Positions 1 to 11,629 of a stretch of DNA of 64,000 bases are shown in pieces. The stretch is from contig JADNRV010000017.1 of assembly GCA_015499995.1 (NCBI GenBank), forward strand, positions 430,005 to 494,004. Direction: 5' to 3'. The DNA comes from Flammula alnicola (taxonomy: Eukaryota; Basidiomycota; Agaricomycetes; Agaricales; Strophariaceae). A program made the position numbers and the translations under genes. Positions within the stretch are counted from its first letter, which is position 1, and every line of letters starts with the position of its first letter. The notes beneath the pieces were generated by a model. The model saw only the letters and a program-made list of their open reading frames with translations, was not told the DNA's origin and searched no databases.

Positions 1-3000
1 TCACCAAGGTCCACTGGTGTATACGCGAAGTGGCATACGATGTCATCCATAGGAAGAAGGACTTGATCATTGGTCAATCTTTCGCAAAACAATTGATTGG
101 CGACGATGGGAAAGTCTCGGAAAGAATCTTTACAGTTAGCGTTCCTGAATAAGACTTCTGGAGGTTTCTCGTATGGACTCAAGATCACAAAAGTCTGGGT
201 GACCTTATTGCCATCGCGTCTGGTGCGAGTATGCGAAAAAATTTTGTTGATGATTGCCGCGTTCCAATCAAGAGGAGTTTCTGGCTTTTCTCCTTGTCTG
301 CGCAGCTGACGACGGTAAAGGACTTGGCAGTTGTTTGTCGAGGTTGTCGATGTCTGAAATTTCTGGCCGAGACGGGTGAGCTGGTCTCGAGGAAAGATAG
401 ATGCCTCTACAGGTTGCCCACCCATCCCAGGGTCATGATTTCCGATCCACGCTTTGAGTAAATTGTGATGCCCTTTGGACAAATGCGACAGCTGTGAGTC
501 GTCCCAAGTGATTGACTCCTCTAAAGGGGAAAATGATTCGTCGAATGAGAGAACATCTTGTGCCAGAGTCCCTCGGCCAAGGTTGGATCCGAACGCGTTC
601 TCGTACAAACGTATGAAACCGCGAAGAGCCTCTGGAAGACCGCTGCCCCGAAGCATTGATCTTAACACCTGCATCATACGAAAGCGATTGAAAAAAGTCT
701 TCTCCAACTCGCCTATAGAAAGAAAGATGCAAACTTTAGATAAAACACATAAAAAGTTTGTTGTTAAGAAAGCGCACCGAATCGCCTGTTGGTTGGAATC
801 TGCTGCACGAGGTGGTTGTATCGTTCAAAGGGATAACAGCGCCACCCATGAGTTGGCCCGAAGCGGTCGAGAAAGGGCCCGAAGTGTAAAACCAGATGTT
901 GGTAGGGAGTGATGTTGGTATTCGGGTAAAGATCCAGCAGCGAAGTCAAGTAGGCATGCATATGTTCCTGGTACGCCGCAATCCGATCTGGTGTGATTTG
1001 TCGCATTGTGGCTAACTTGATAGCTGTCACAAGATGCATGTAGTTATCGAGCATACGTCGTTTGCGACTGGACTTGGGCTCGTTTCCCCAAATACGGATA
1101 AGGGTAATGGGCAAGTTAATCAAGCAAAAGGAGCGCCATTCATCAGCTGTGAATTTTCCCGACTTACTTTCACCAGGTTGCGTAGGAGCACGCGAAACCC
1201 AGGTGGGAAGTCGAGTACGCTCCATATCCGCCCGAACTTCTGCCAGTAACTGGGTGCCGAGAACAGCTGTTGGCTTTGGCTTTGTACCTAGACCACCCTT
1301 CGGCCGAACAGTAATACCAGCGTCCTTTCTCTGAAAATAGGTGAGAATTATAAACCCTTCCGATCATGGCCAAGAATTAGCTACTCACTGCCTTGTCAAT
1401 TGACTGAACCAACATAGTCTTAGTTGACGATTGGTGATTAATGTTCGGGACGTTTACTTGGCTTATACGGATCAAGTCGCTTTTCAACATGCGGCCCAAA
1501 GCAGTCTTGGAGGCGGAGAGGAAAATATCTCTCGCTTCTTCTTCAGTGAGCATACTCGAGTTTTCTTGGCCATGAATGGGAGCAGTCTGGATTGTTGGAG
1601 GCGGAGGCGGCTGCGTTGGTACAAGTCGAGGGGGGTTTACCGCAGACGTTAGGGGCCCAGCATTACGTGGAGCATCTAAGCGCCGGCCAGTGGGCGTAAA
1701 CCATCCTTGGTTGATTCGCTTTGAAAAGAGCTTGTGTCAGAAATCAATCAAATTATGGTGGAGAGATTGATTTACAAACTGAACAAGCCTACGGAGCAAG
1801 ACATCGTGGGGTCCACGGAAGTCTATTGTTGTCACCTCCTCACACAGCCTTCGAAGAACGTCGACACGCAATGATCTTAACTTTTTTACTGGACCCTCGG
1901 ACAAGACCTGGTATGCAGCTTGCATTTCTTCCTGGGAAGGTTCTTTCTTATTTTTAGCGAAGGTCGGTCCATCGCCATCAACATGTTTAGCATCCATTCC
2001 CCAGATTTCACGGCAGTGTCGACGAAGAAGTCCAAGAAAGAAAGAATGCATGGAGTCGATAACAGTAAAATGGATTGGATCCCAGTATGGGAGGCGCAGC
2101 AGTTCTGAATACCGAACACCTTTCATTCGATATATCTCGTCCCGTTCACATTCTGTTTTAGCATGTAGCCATTGAAAGGCTGCTTCCCGATGCTCCTCTA
2201 GTTCCCGTGGCTTCCAGTTGGTGTAGTCTAGGTTATTCCTCTCGGCTAGGGTTATATGGCAGATGGAGCAGTAGTTGGTACTCCCATGGTGCGCAGATCC
2301 ACTCATCTGCCGAGCGGCTGGCAGATCACACACAAGTGGAACAACCGCACAATGAACCCGTCGCCCTTGAGGACAGCTAGGCGTGTGAGAATAGAAGTAC
2401 CCAATCTCCCAAAATTTGATTAAATCGTCGACCAGTGGCTTGAGGATATAGTTGATTTGGTGTAGGGAGGGTTGGTGTGGTCCTGGAATGATGCCGACTA
2501 GATACATATTCTCCACATTGTATCGAATAGATGCAGGGAGATTCAAGCAGATCATATAGATTCCACCAGTTGAAACCTTTTTGCCTGCTTGCTTATTGGT
2601 GTAAGGGTTGAATCCATCCATGTTTAAACTGAAGATAAGACTCCTTCTGTACCTGTTCTCTTGTAGAATGGTGTCTTGCCATCCGGCCCCAGGAAATCGC
2701 GCAGTCCAAAGGCATGCCAAATGTCGGATGCGACCTGATCCTCGCTTAGCCGAGCGACGGGGTCTTCATCAAAATATTGCTCAATATCTGGACGGCTATA
2801 CATCCAACCGACCCACTGCGCCATGTCCTGATATAGGAATTCTCGAGTTGGGACCTCCACACCAGTTCCCTGAAAGTCTTTGGTCTTTCGTAGGCGACGC
2901 CCGCATACGTTACTGTCCGGATGCTCACGGTTGGTACAATGCGTTGGGATTTTGGTGAAAATATCGTCACTTCCGCGAGTGTAGCCATACAGAAAGTGAC

Positions 3001-4147
3001 ATCGCGGACATGAAATAAACGAGGTGGCTGGTTGTTGAAGGTTTAAGATATCCACTACTGTTCGGATGTCGGTTACTGGTTCCGATGTTGGCGCATGAAT
3101 CGATGACATTGGGCCACCCTGAGATTGAAGGAAGAGGCCAGCCATGATGGCTTGGAAGCCAAGAACAAATCGAGAGTGATTGATAGAAAGGCCACAGAAA
3201 AGGTACAGGATAGAAGCGAAGAGATAGGAAGCCAATAGAGTCGGACTCATGGATAGATAGGGTTGATTCATGAATTGCGCTAAAATCGTTGAGAAATTAA
3301 TGTACGAGCTGATTGGTGCAATGGGTGGTGACAACTTACTCATATTGACATAGGTACTAGGAGATTCTATGGCAATCCAACGTTGGCGTTCCCATTCAGC
3401 GCGAAGCGCTTGCTCGAGATAAGTTGTTTCGCGCACAAAGTGCTTTTGGAGCAAGGCGCAGGAAAGGCGTAGCTTTGTCGAGTGTTTGCCGTATTGCTGC
3501 TCCGCATCGGAAACGAACTGTAGTGATTCGAGTAGCCATTCTTCATAAGCGGAAATCTGGTCGTTAGCGGGGACTCCGCTCTGTAGATTCCAGATATGAT
3601 CGCTGTCCTGATCACATTCGGGACCCAAGGGAGGAGAGCCTGCGGTTGGTGGCTTGGAAAAAACGATATCTTTGTATGAATCGAATTTTGCTTTAGTGGA
3701 AAGTGCAGATTCGAGGTTTTCAAGAGTTGTGAGGGTGTTCTTGATTGCGAGAGCGTGTGCCTGGGATGGAGTACCATGGCCAGCGACTTCGTGACTCCTA
3801 GCTGGTCGTACCCTTGCCCGCTGGTGCGAAGAAGACGATGTCGGAGGAGGAAGGGGGGAATGGTAATAAGGCAAATAGGAGGCTCTCGTAATAACGTTCG
3901 TGGGATTGAAGTGCGTGTCATCGCGTACTTGATTTAAGAAATGATCAACCATTTGAGGCGAAGGCACAATGAATTGTGGAAGCGGACGACCAATGGCTGC
4001 TGCGGCCAAATTAGCAGACGCTATCCCTCGCGAGCGTGTGCGGGCATCGTGCTGTCTAAGCACCGCCGAGGTGACGAGGCAGCCTTGCAAAGGCATGCCA
4101 GTTTGCGGGTCTGCGCAAGTACTGTTGATACAGTCGTAACACTGCAT
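1..4147 (-). pseudogene. Tnp2-like (CACTA/EnSpm-type) transposase gene, 3' end beyond window
   Basis: Intron-containing transposase gene read leftwards from an ATG at 4147 and still open at base 1. The N-terminal part carries Cys pairs (MQCYDC, ISCPRC, then a CTN-H/VCGRRL cluster) and two hydrophobic stretches. The conserved core follows: SLNMDGFNPY, CLNLPASIRYNVENMYLVGI, CALVPLVCDLPAARQ-like, then LPYWDPIHFTVIDSMHSFFLG, the hallmark of Agaricomycete Tnp2 proteins. C-terminal exons follow small introns at about 1331-1388 (GTGAGT...CAG) and 713-777 (GTGCGC...TAG), and one near 1720-1770. The open frame breaks once, near 2640, just before the SLNMDGF motif: TAA ends the first frame and the conserved motif continues in another. 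A one-base deletion explains this better than an intron. Family assignment rests on motif memory. Terminal repeats were not found. Confidence 0.8.
2636..2650 (-). other. Frame break in Tnp2 transposase
   Basis: The reading frame ending KRTGTEGVLSSV-stop and the one resuming at IFSLNMDGF are offset by one base although the protein family is continuous here. The only GT...AG pair available would make a 24-nt intron, too short, and would remove conserved residues. I infer a single-nucleotide deletion. Confidence 0.65.
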
Positions 4148-4389
4148 AGATGGAGGTGGGTCGGAGGCATAGCCTTATTCCCGCCCACCACTTTGCCATG
4201 GTGGAGACGTGCGTCCATCAAGAATTTCGGAAGTCTGTGAGTTGGGGATAATGTTAAGATCTCAGGCGTACGTAGATCACGCCTTTAAGTAAGCTTTATC
4301 TGTGTTATTGCCATCAACGTGTGCACATGCACAATCCCGGTTGCTTTGCGCATGCGGTGAGTTTCCTCTTCGGTAAATTAGCGATAAGT

Positions 4390-5955
4390 CCCTACTAGCA
4401 TCAGGAAAACTACGCAATCACTTATGCCACTTATGCCACTTGTACAAGTCAGTAAGTGACCCAAGTGAGGCCAAGTGATTGAAGTCAATCCACTTGGATC
4501 AGAAGGTCCTGTTCTTAGCGAAGTGAATTCACTTTGATGAGCGATATGCAAGTGACAGCTCAAGTGAATAAGAGAGTCTCTGATTTGGTATATAAATCAG
4601 GAATGGTCATCAATAAAATATATATTTCATGACAGGATTGTTAGTTACACGATTGAGAGCAGTGTACATATAATCTAATTCTCTACGCCAGACCTACTGA
4701 TCGCGCGGTTATTCCTCGCTGTGTGAATTACGGGCAACCCATGGATTGCATCACAATCGACTGCGAAGACGGCAATCGCCCGAATCGACAATTCTGCGCA
4801 TTCCGTCACCCAGCGCGACTACGTCCATCGTTCTCACAACGTCGGCGGGAATATGAAGGAGCTTGAGCGCGTGAAAGAGCGTGGTGGAAAGGGATGATGC
4901 ATTTTTGTTGCTGTCCTTGAAAGAGTAACCATTAGTATTCATGTGGTAGTTATATAATAGAACGAGCGGACCGAATCATGACCCCAGACTCCCAGTGCTG
5001 TAAGGCGGGCTGCAGTTCACCTATGCTCGTGTACGATGTAGATATACCAACTGCACTGGAGAGCTCGCAAGGGATGGTGTGATGGCAATGGTGCGATCAG
5101 CAATGAGCATCCTACACGGCGGATATGATGCGCGCCAGGCCTGATGTGCTGGAGTTACGATCAGTAAGTGCCGACACGGACATGGAGGAAGGCAGCCAAG
5201 AATATGGACATGCCCACCAAGAGAGAGGAAGAATGGCCACTAACGTGCATGCGTTCAAATGGACAGATGATTGGAATTCCACCACAGCAGCAGCTGGATG
5301 CGCAATATCAATATCTTTTAACGAGGAAACATGCTCAAAACTCACGTTTGTATGATCTCATCTATCCGAGCTCCAGTTGGATATGTAGATAGTGAACGGC
5401 ATTTGATAGTCAGCGAGCGTCAACGTTATACCGTGTACTTCAAGATATAGCAAGCTTGAACAGCAAGAAAGTGCCTATCAAAGATCAATCAGACAATAGA
5501 TCTGAACAAGGCCGGTGAAGCAGAGTGATAGATAAAACTTGAACTTATCATAGGAATCATAGGAATATGGTTGTCGGAGGTTCATCGCGCTTCAGCGGTT
5601 CTTCGCAGAGGGGGCTGATATGATGATAGTGTGGAGGTCGAAGTGGTTGATGAAGAAGAGAAGGAGAAATTTTCGTGTTGATTGAGGAAACGCGGTCACG
5701 TGTGGCGGAGTCTCAATGGACTTCGGAGAATTTCTCATTTTCTTATGATCCTCGTCCCGAGAAGAAATCTCACTTGGATATCCCGGCACCCTTAGCGATT
5801 TACGCACTTGAGCCATCACTTGAGCTACAATTACTTCTCGGATTGTGTTGTGGCTGTACCCCAAAGTGCCAAAGTGATCCAAGCTACATCTCAAGCGATT
5901 TCAAGTCATCTAAGTCTGGTAAGTGACATGCAGTTTTGCTGTAGTACCCGTATGT
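4390..5955. mobile_element. Candidate non-autonomous DNA element with inverted, motif-rich ends
   Basis: No convincing gene lies between 4240 and 6298. Both ends of this block are crowded with CACTT/AAGTG motifs in opposite orientation: about ten between 4415 and 4570, and again between 5765 and 5935. The outermost 50 bases (4393 onward, reading CTACTAGCA...AAAACT...TCACTT) resemble the reverse complement of 5905-5955 (GTACTACAGCAAAACT...TCACTT) at roughly 70 percent by eye. Subterminal motif clusters of this kind are typical of hAT or CACTA derivatives. No clear target-site duplication was identified, so boundaries are approximate. Confidence 0.3.
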
Positions 5956-6298
5956 ACATGTATCATATCGACATCGTGCTCACTGCCTAACTTAATCCAG
6001 ATCTGCCACAATATGTCATGTATATAGGCCAGCTTTGGTAGCTACAGTAGTTATAAATATTGTAGGAGATACTCAATGGATTCATCTTCCACGGACGCCG
6101 CTGACAAGGGAGATGACAAAGACAAACAACAAATGGTAGCAATAAGAAGGGAGATGATCACCAAAAGCACGACTAAGGAGCATCTGATAAAGGCTATCAA
6201 CATCATTTTATGATAAGATTCCACCCAATACACAGCCTGGTGTGAAAGTTGAACCACTGATTGCATTGAGAGCCTGAGGGGAATTTCGCAGCGGTGTA

Positions 6299-7484
6299 CT
6301 ATCCTCCGTATTTCGTGAGGAATCCCATCCTCCGCACGCGCAGCGTTACCATGCTGGAGAGCGAATAACCACGCCGTACAATTCGAAGCCCACATGCCCT
6401 GAGCAACTGCTTGAGCCTATGGTCTATTGAGGCTTCGTTGTGCGTAAGCGTCGAGGCGGGGGGTTCAGAGAAGGTGGAGAGGTCACGGTTTCCAGGGGCA
6501 CCTCCCGTTCGAGATGTACCGGAAAAGTTCTGATTCAGTCGTCCATCTTCCGATGGCAAATCACCTGGCCTATTCCTACAGCGTGCTTGTGATAGGCTAC
6601 TGACAAAATTCAAGAGCTGAACATTGTTTGCAAACGACACAGCGATGGTTATGCGGTCGTTATGCCCGACGAGGGAAATGAAGCGAAGAAGTAAAGTAGG
6701 ACTGATGCGGGCGTTGAGGGCTGGAGTCTGGCTGATCATAGACTGCGGAGACGTTAATATGCCGTCTAATATTAAAAATTTAAAGAAGGAAACATACAAG
6801 GACGTGGACATAAGGTATAGTGAAAAGTAATCTGGGTCGGCCGTCTCCTGCTGGAGGAGCAAGGCGAATATGCATGAATTTCAACAGAAATGGCGAGATC
6901 AGACGCAGGGGAAGAGGAAACTGGAATACCGAATTCCTGAGCATGGGTATCTCGTCGCGGACGCGCACCCTGGGCAGGTTGGAGATGACGGAAGACATAT
7001 AATCACGGTTTCCAGCGGCACCCTCTACTTGATATACCTCCTGAAGTCGTCCAGCCCCCAATGGCGTACCATAAGGCCTATTCCTGCCATACGTCTGCGA
7101 CAGCCCGTTGACGAAACATAGGGCGTTCACTAGCCGGGTATTGCTAGCAAAAATCGCCACGATGTTCATGGCATCACTACGGAAGGGAAGAAACGAGGTT
7201 ACATCAATGAGGTCGTCGCGGCCTGGAACTTGGCTGAACCTGGACTGGAAAACACGTTGATCAGCAATTCGATGGCATCCGGAGAAAAACCTTACCAGAA
7301 TGTGGTCAACATATTTGGTGAAGTTTAAGTTAGATTGATTGCCTTCTGCCTGATGAGTAACCCTGTGCTCCAATAAAAGATGTCCGAGAGAGGAGAGTTG
7401 GGAATGATTGGCCTGGTGCGAAAAAGCATGTAGCGGAATCAACGGGTATGTAGGATCGATAAAGACGTACCGATGTAGCCGCAT
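6299..7484 (-). CDS. Unknown protein with an internally repeated domain
   Basis: Not recognised. Starting from an ATG at 7484, several GT...AG introns can be placed (for example one ending GCACCAG near 7410 and one ending TTCCAG near 7250), giving an exon chain down to about 6300. Two segments resemble each other: one around 7240-6990 (NRPYGTPLGAGRL...GAAGNRD) and one around 6750-6480 (NRPGDLPSEDGRL...GGAPGNRD), each preceded by a hydrophobic helix-like stretch (VAIFASNTRLVNALCFVNGLS; AVSFANNVQLLNFVSSLS). This looks like a tandem duplication within one gene or of two adjacent genes. Exon joins are uncertain and no function can be given. Confidence 0.4.
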
Positions 7485-8265
7485 GCTCGTGATTACAAAG
7501 GACCTCGCTATTACAATTTATCGAAGAGATCGTAGCTTGTTGGACTCGTATAAAGGATGAGGATCCCTGGAGGATGGCTAGTAAACGTAGTTAAACCTGA
7601 ACTGTATAATTAACGTACGGATTCTATTCCAAGAACGGGCCCGTGAAGCGTAGTTGATGGATAGAGTGTAGGAATAATACGTAGTGACATAGCAAGACGT
7701 CTTCCAAAACCTCCATACCTCTCGACATCCTGGAGGGGGAAACCTGGATTAGCCAGTCAAATTAGATGAAAATAACATTGAGACTAACGCTCTTAGTCGC
7801 TGGCCGTGTACCATCAACACCAGTATCCTTTTCTTTAGCAATAGGCAGATCTGAGTTCCGGACATCACATCTGGCTTCTAAGGTTGTATTCTACGCTCTC
7901 TTATGGTTAAAAGGAGTTATCTTTGAAATAGACCATAACTTACGGGTGGACTCTCTAGCAATAGTGGTGAAATGCCGCACCTTTGAAGTTCGCTAGCGAG
8001 GTCGCTGGATTCATTGAAGGATGCACTCGAGCTCAACGCATCAAAGCTCTTGATGTCTGCATATGAAGTTGCGTCCGCACTGAAGGCATGTTGCTTAAGG
8101 TTACCGTCAACGTCCTGTTGAGGAGGTGGTCATAATTGCACCTTACATGAGTTAAAGAATCGATGCACGGTCCACTTACTGGAGGGACGGGACACATTGA
8201 GGAAGGCTGGCCGTCGGTGTGTGTGTGATTGAACTTGAATGAGTCCTACTCGGTGTCTCTGTGCA
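7485..8265. other. Intergenic stretch, no gene recognised
   Basis: Only short frames without recognisable motifs or splice structure are present. The stretch separates the repeated-domain gene from the coiled-coil gene, both on the minus strand, so it may hold the 5' flank of the former and the 3' flank of the latter. Confidence 0.5.
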
Positions 8266-9191
8266 TCAATTCCAATGAATTTCGAGACCACTCACTGTAG
8301 ACGTACACGATAGGGCGCCACTCCAGCTGTCGCTTTGATTTATTTCCAACGACATGGGCGAAGAATGGACACTTTCAAGGTCTATGGCGTCTAAGTCTAA
8401 CGATCGCGATGAGGGACGAGAAATGGAGCCTGTGGTTCTGAACGACATCACATGTCCTGCGAATGACTCGGAGGTCGGGGGAGGTTGACTTCGCTCCTCC
8501 AGTAATTCCGCATGGCGTTCTAAACAAAATATCAGACAAAATCGTAGAAGAAAGAAGGGATGCTGTACCAAGCTTCTTTCTTAGATCGGCTGTATATTTG
8601 TGTAATCGCGTGCGATCAACTCTTTGTTGTTCTCCAAGCTCGTGCTGTTTCGCCTCCAAGACTGCAAGACTGTCTTCAATGCGTATTTGTTGCTGCTTCA
8701 TAGCCTCCTGAATTTCGCGGATTAGCATGCGTCAAAATATCACTATGGCCGTGTGACTCACATAGCCTTGCGACAACATGACTGCTTTTCTGCTGAGACT
8801 TGTTATCTCTCCTGCGTGGACTTCATGATTCTCGTTTAAGGCTCCGAGCTGAGTGTCGACATAATCTTGATATCGAGAGAATTCCGATGGCGTGACCATC
8901 TAGGCCATGTTAGTTACATTCAGGATACATGTGTCCCAAGAGGGATTACATACCGGGTGTTCAGTGGTTGCGTACGAGTTGCTCAAGGGTAGGGCAAGCA
9001 GACGTTCGAGCAAAGGAATGTGAAAGCCAAAGTCGCCTTTTCAATACTTTTGGAGCGAGGTCGCCGACAAAGGTGGATGGGCCCGCTCAGGGATTGAACA
9101 AAGGGGTTTTATTTAAGGACAACCGGTCTATCATACAACTTGACCATCCCCTATCGTGCTCCTTCTGGGCCTCTCTGATTGCCTCGGACAT
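8266..9191 (-). CDS. Small coiled-coil protein, multi-exon, unknown function
   Basis: Well-supported exons read leftwards: about 9045-8954, 8899-8762, 8707-8569 and 8519-8266. The three introns between them are 54, 54 and 49 nt (GTATGT, GTGAGT and GTACAG donors; CTAAC and CTAAT branch-like motifs; TAG or CAG acceptors), and all phases agree. A first exon from an ATG at 9191 joined by a donor near 9138 is plausible but less certain. The encoded chain has a helical N-terminal part (PLLERLLALPLSN), a long charged coiled coil (QQQIRIEDSLAVLEAKQHEL through LLEERSQ) and a Ser/Asp-rich tail. The coiled coil suggests a scaffolding or oligomerising role, but nothing more specific is visible. Confidence 0.65.
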
Positions 9192-9200
9192 CTTAAGTTT

Positions 9201-10600
9201 CTAACGAAATCGGCCACCTCTAATGCCATCGTCGCTCACTGCATGACGCTGACCCTTCCTCATCTTGCTTCCCTTTCGAGCCATTATCCTGGTCCTTCGG
9301 GGTTCCATCAGGCTGAGCACTCGATCCCTCTGCTCTTTTGCAACCATTCTTGAGAGGACTTCATTCACATATTGAGGAATTGGGTAGACACGACAATTTT
9401 GATCCCACTTTCCATTTGATGCGTACATCCGAGTCATGGACTATATTAAACGGTCGTTACAGTTACGGAAAGTCGTGCATGCCTTTTCCAAAGAACTAAG
9501 CGTGGAAAAGAGAGAAAGGCCCATCGCCTCCTTCACGTCTTTCTCCGGGGCGTATAGCGACATTGCTGTGAGATATGGAGGCGGAGGGGATCAGGATGGT
9601 CGAGCCAAGGGGAAATTGGATAACCAGCTTCAATTGCCATAACACAAGGTGGCCGCCAAGCACAGGATCGTAGTCGCCAAGCGCCGTGATACCGCAGAGT
9701 CCGCAAGGAAGGTTACCGGAATCCATGTGCTTGAAGCACGCAGTTTTTGGTCCAAAATTTACGGTAGCAGATGCCCAGATGCTGCTTGGGAAGTTCATCT
9801 TGAGGCTGGGGTCGTCTGAAAGGAGCGCATCCATATGTTCTGCATAGTAATTATAAAGCTCGGGCACCCACGTCGCGAACGCACCTAGCAAGGGAGATGA
9901 TGAGCACCGAATATGTAGGCTGAAAGAGACGTGGTACCTGACGCAACTCTAGCGATGCGGATGAAAGAGGGGTCTTCGAACAACCGTTTGAATACCTCTT
10001 CGTTTGCGGGATCCTGGCTGAGGGTTTTTGCGACGTTCTTGGCCGCCTCTGTGAGAAATGCCGTGCGTCAGGGCGGGGAATTTGCCGCGGCGATGGACTC
10101 GGTCTGCTTTGGAGAGTGAGCAAGAAGAGCGGTAGGCCTCGATCAGGTCTGCTGCAGTGGTGTGTACGGGGTACCAATCAGAGCCCTTGGGCGGGGCTGC
10201 CCCTACGCCGATGATTCTTTTGGCCTTGTCGAGGATAACGATGGAACCCCTGCAAGGGAACAAGGGAAAATCGTTCGAGAGTTGTGCATAGATGTGGATG
10301 GCGATACATACTCCTTGTCCCATTCCACAGGGTCAAAATTATACCTCGAACCCTCGCCGACGAGTTCGCTGAGTGCACTCGTTTTCCACCTCGACCGCCA
10401 ATTCTGACATATCCCGATGACGCTGCCGGGAATTGTTCAGCATTGAGCTCGACTTGAATTGACGTCGCACTTTCCGCGTGTTTCTTCCTTGTCTTAGATC
10501 GACCTTGGTAAGACGTAGGTGTTTTCAAAGACTTCGTCGCATTGCGGGCCTTCTTCCGCTGTGCATGGCTTTTTTCTTGGTTTTGGATTCATGTTTTGGC
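9201..10600 (-). CDS. TET/JBP-like 2-oxoglutarate/Fe(II) dioxygenase
   Basis: Related fungal proteins oxidise 5-methylcytosine or thymine in DNA in the nucleus; the activity here is inferred from family resemblance. A Lys/Arg-rich N-terminal segment (about 10560-10430) leads to YNFDPVEWDKE, a 62-nt intron (GTATGT...TTGCAG), then GSIVILDKAKRIIGVGA. A further 53-nt intron (GTACCA...TGCTAG, near 9892-9945) precedes AFATWVPELYNYYAEHMDALL. The catalytic core has the metal-binding HxD (FKHMDSGN), GGHLVLWQLKLVI, a GSTILIPSA strand and the distal histidine (SHSNVAI) followed by arginines that could hold 2-oxoglutarate. One join near 10080 needs a frame change I could not place as an intron. The usual motif after the distal His is poorly conserved. 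It may be active, or a recently damaged copy. Confidence 0.6.
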
Positions 10601-10704
10601 CCGTCTAGAAGCGAGGAATGTCATCGCGATCTCATCCGGAACGAGCAGCGGAACTGGTGGATGGCTATCTGGCCCAGGAGGCAGCTTCAGTTGGCTACTG
10701 TCCG

Positions 10705-10960
10705 AGACTTCAGCTCAAAGTTCTTGCATGATAGGCGTTCGGGGAATAGCGCGGTGTAGATGCCAAGAAGGTAAGAGGGGAATGATCATCGAAGATCTTG
10801 TGTTCAAGGCTTTCGCGTAGCAGGTCGGCAACGAAGATTCCGGAGATGGCATGAGGGCCATCCCAGTGGATTATGGACATGTTCTGAGAAAAACTCAGAG
10901 CGATCAACGGCAAAAAGTAGTGAGACTTGACTTACTCAGTGGGTTTGAACGTGCAGAGTT
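10705..10960 (-). CDS. Short open segment upstream of the dioxygenase gene, possibly its 5' exons
   Basis: An open stretch from about 10913 encodes a plausible globular sequence (HWDGPHAISGIFVADLLRESL...) and ends near 10710 within sequence that could be spliced to the basic N-terminus of the adjacent dioxygenase gene. No diagnostic motif is present. It could be an upstream exon, a separate small gene or chance. Confidence 0.25.
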
Positions 10961-11159
10961 TGACGTGCCTGTCCTAGTTGGAGAGAACAAACGAAATCAG
11001 GAATCCTGGTGGGCCTGATAGATCGAAAAACGATGCTTACAGACGGCCTATGGACAACGGCTAACGTAGCAGTGCTGCTGGGGAATAGAAATGAAGTGAA
11101 TAATGGTGGTTTGAGAACGGGTAGTGGGACAGGGGAAAAATCCTTGGATTAACTTCAGC

Positions 11160-11285
11160 TATGCGATAGATTCCCGGGCTCGAGTATCCGTCAGAACCTC
11201 CGTTGATTCCAAGGTGAGTAAAAACAGAAAAAGCGAGAAGGATTGCCCAACAACGACAGATCCCCGGGCTGGAGTATCCGTGAGT
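11160..11285 (+). repeat. Short direct repeat, two diverged copies
   Basis: The pattern CGATAGATTCCCGGGCT-GAGTATCCGT near 11163-11192 recurs as CGACAGATCCCCGGGCT-GAGTATCCGT near 11256-11282. It lies in the 670-base non-coding interval (10961-11629) before the MYND gene, where I see no other gene. Confidence 0.5.
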
Positions 11286-11572
11286 GTACATATAATGTGG
11301 CCAATCTTAAAGCGGAGGAAGGCGTTTAACGTTTAACAAGCGTGTACTTACTCAGAATAGCTTTTAACGCGTCTTAAGGCGCGTTGTACGCCAGTGGCAT
11401 ACGCGAGTGGGACTGTCGAACGGGAAGGTCACTTCAGTGTTCAAGAATTTTTTGGTTACACACATGTGACATGTGACACCCAAAGCTCTGACATTCCTGA
11501 CAATGACATCAGACCAAGTAGACCATGCGTGCGCGAACAAAGGCTACAAAGGCAACAAAGGTCAGTTGTTAC

Positions 11573-11579
11573 TATAAAT
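11573..11579 (+). promoter_or_regulatory. TATA-like box of the double-MYND gene
   Basis: TATAAAT occurs 51 bases upstream of the start codon at 11630, preceded by a small AAAGGC-type direct repeat (about 11539-11563). Spacing fits a core promoter with a short leader. Assignment is by sequence and position only. Confidence 0.4.
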
Positions 11580-11629
11580 CCAGCTATCTGCCTGCTACTG
11601 GTCTGCCCTGTTACAATTAGTCGTCCGAT

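Noticed and set aside
2636..2660. Treating the Tnp2 frame break as an intron
   Set aside because: The only GT...AG pair gives a 24-nt intron and removes conserved residues before SLNMDGF; too short for this genome, where introns are 47-66 nt.
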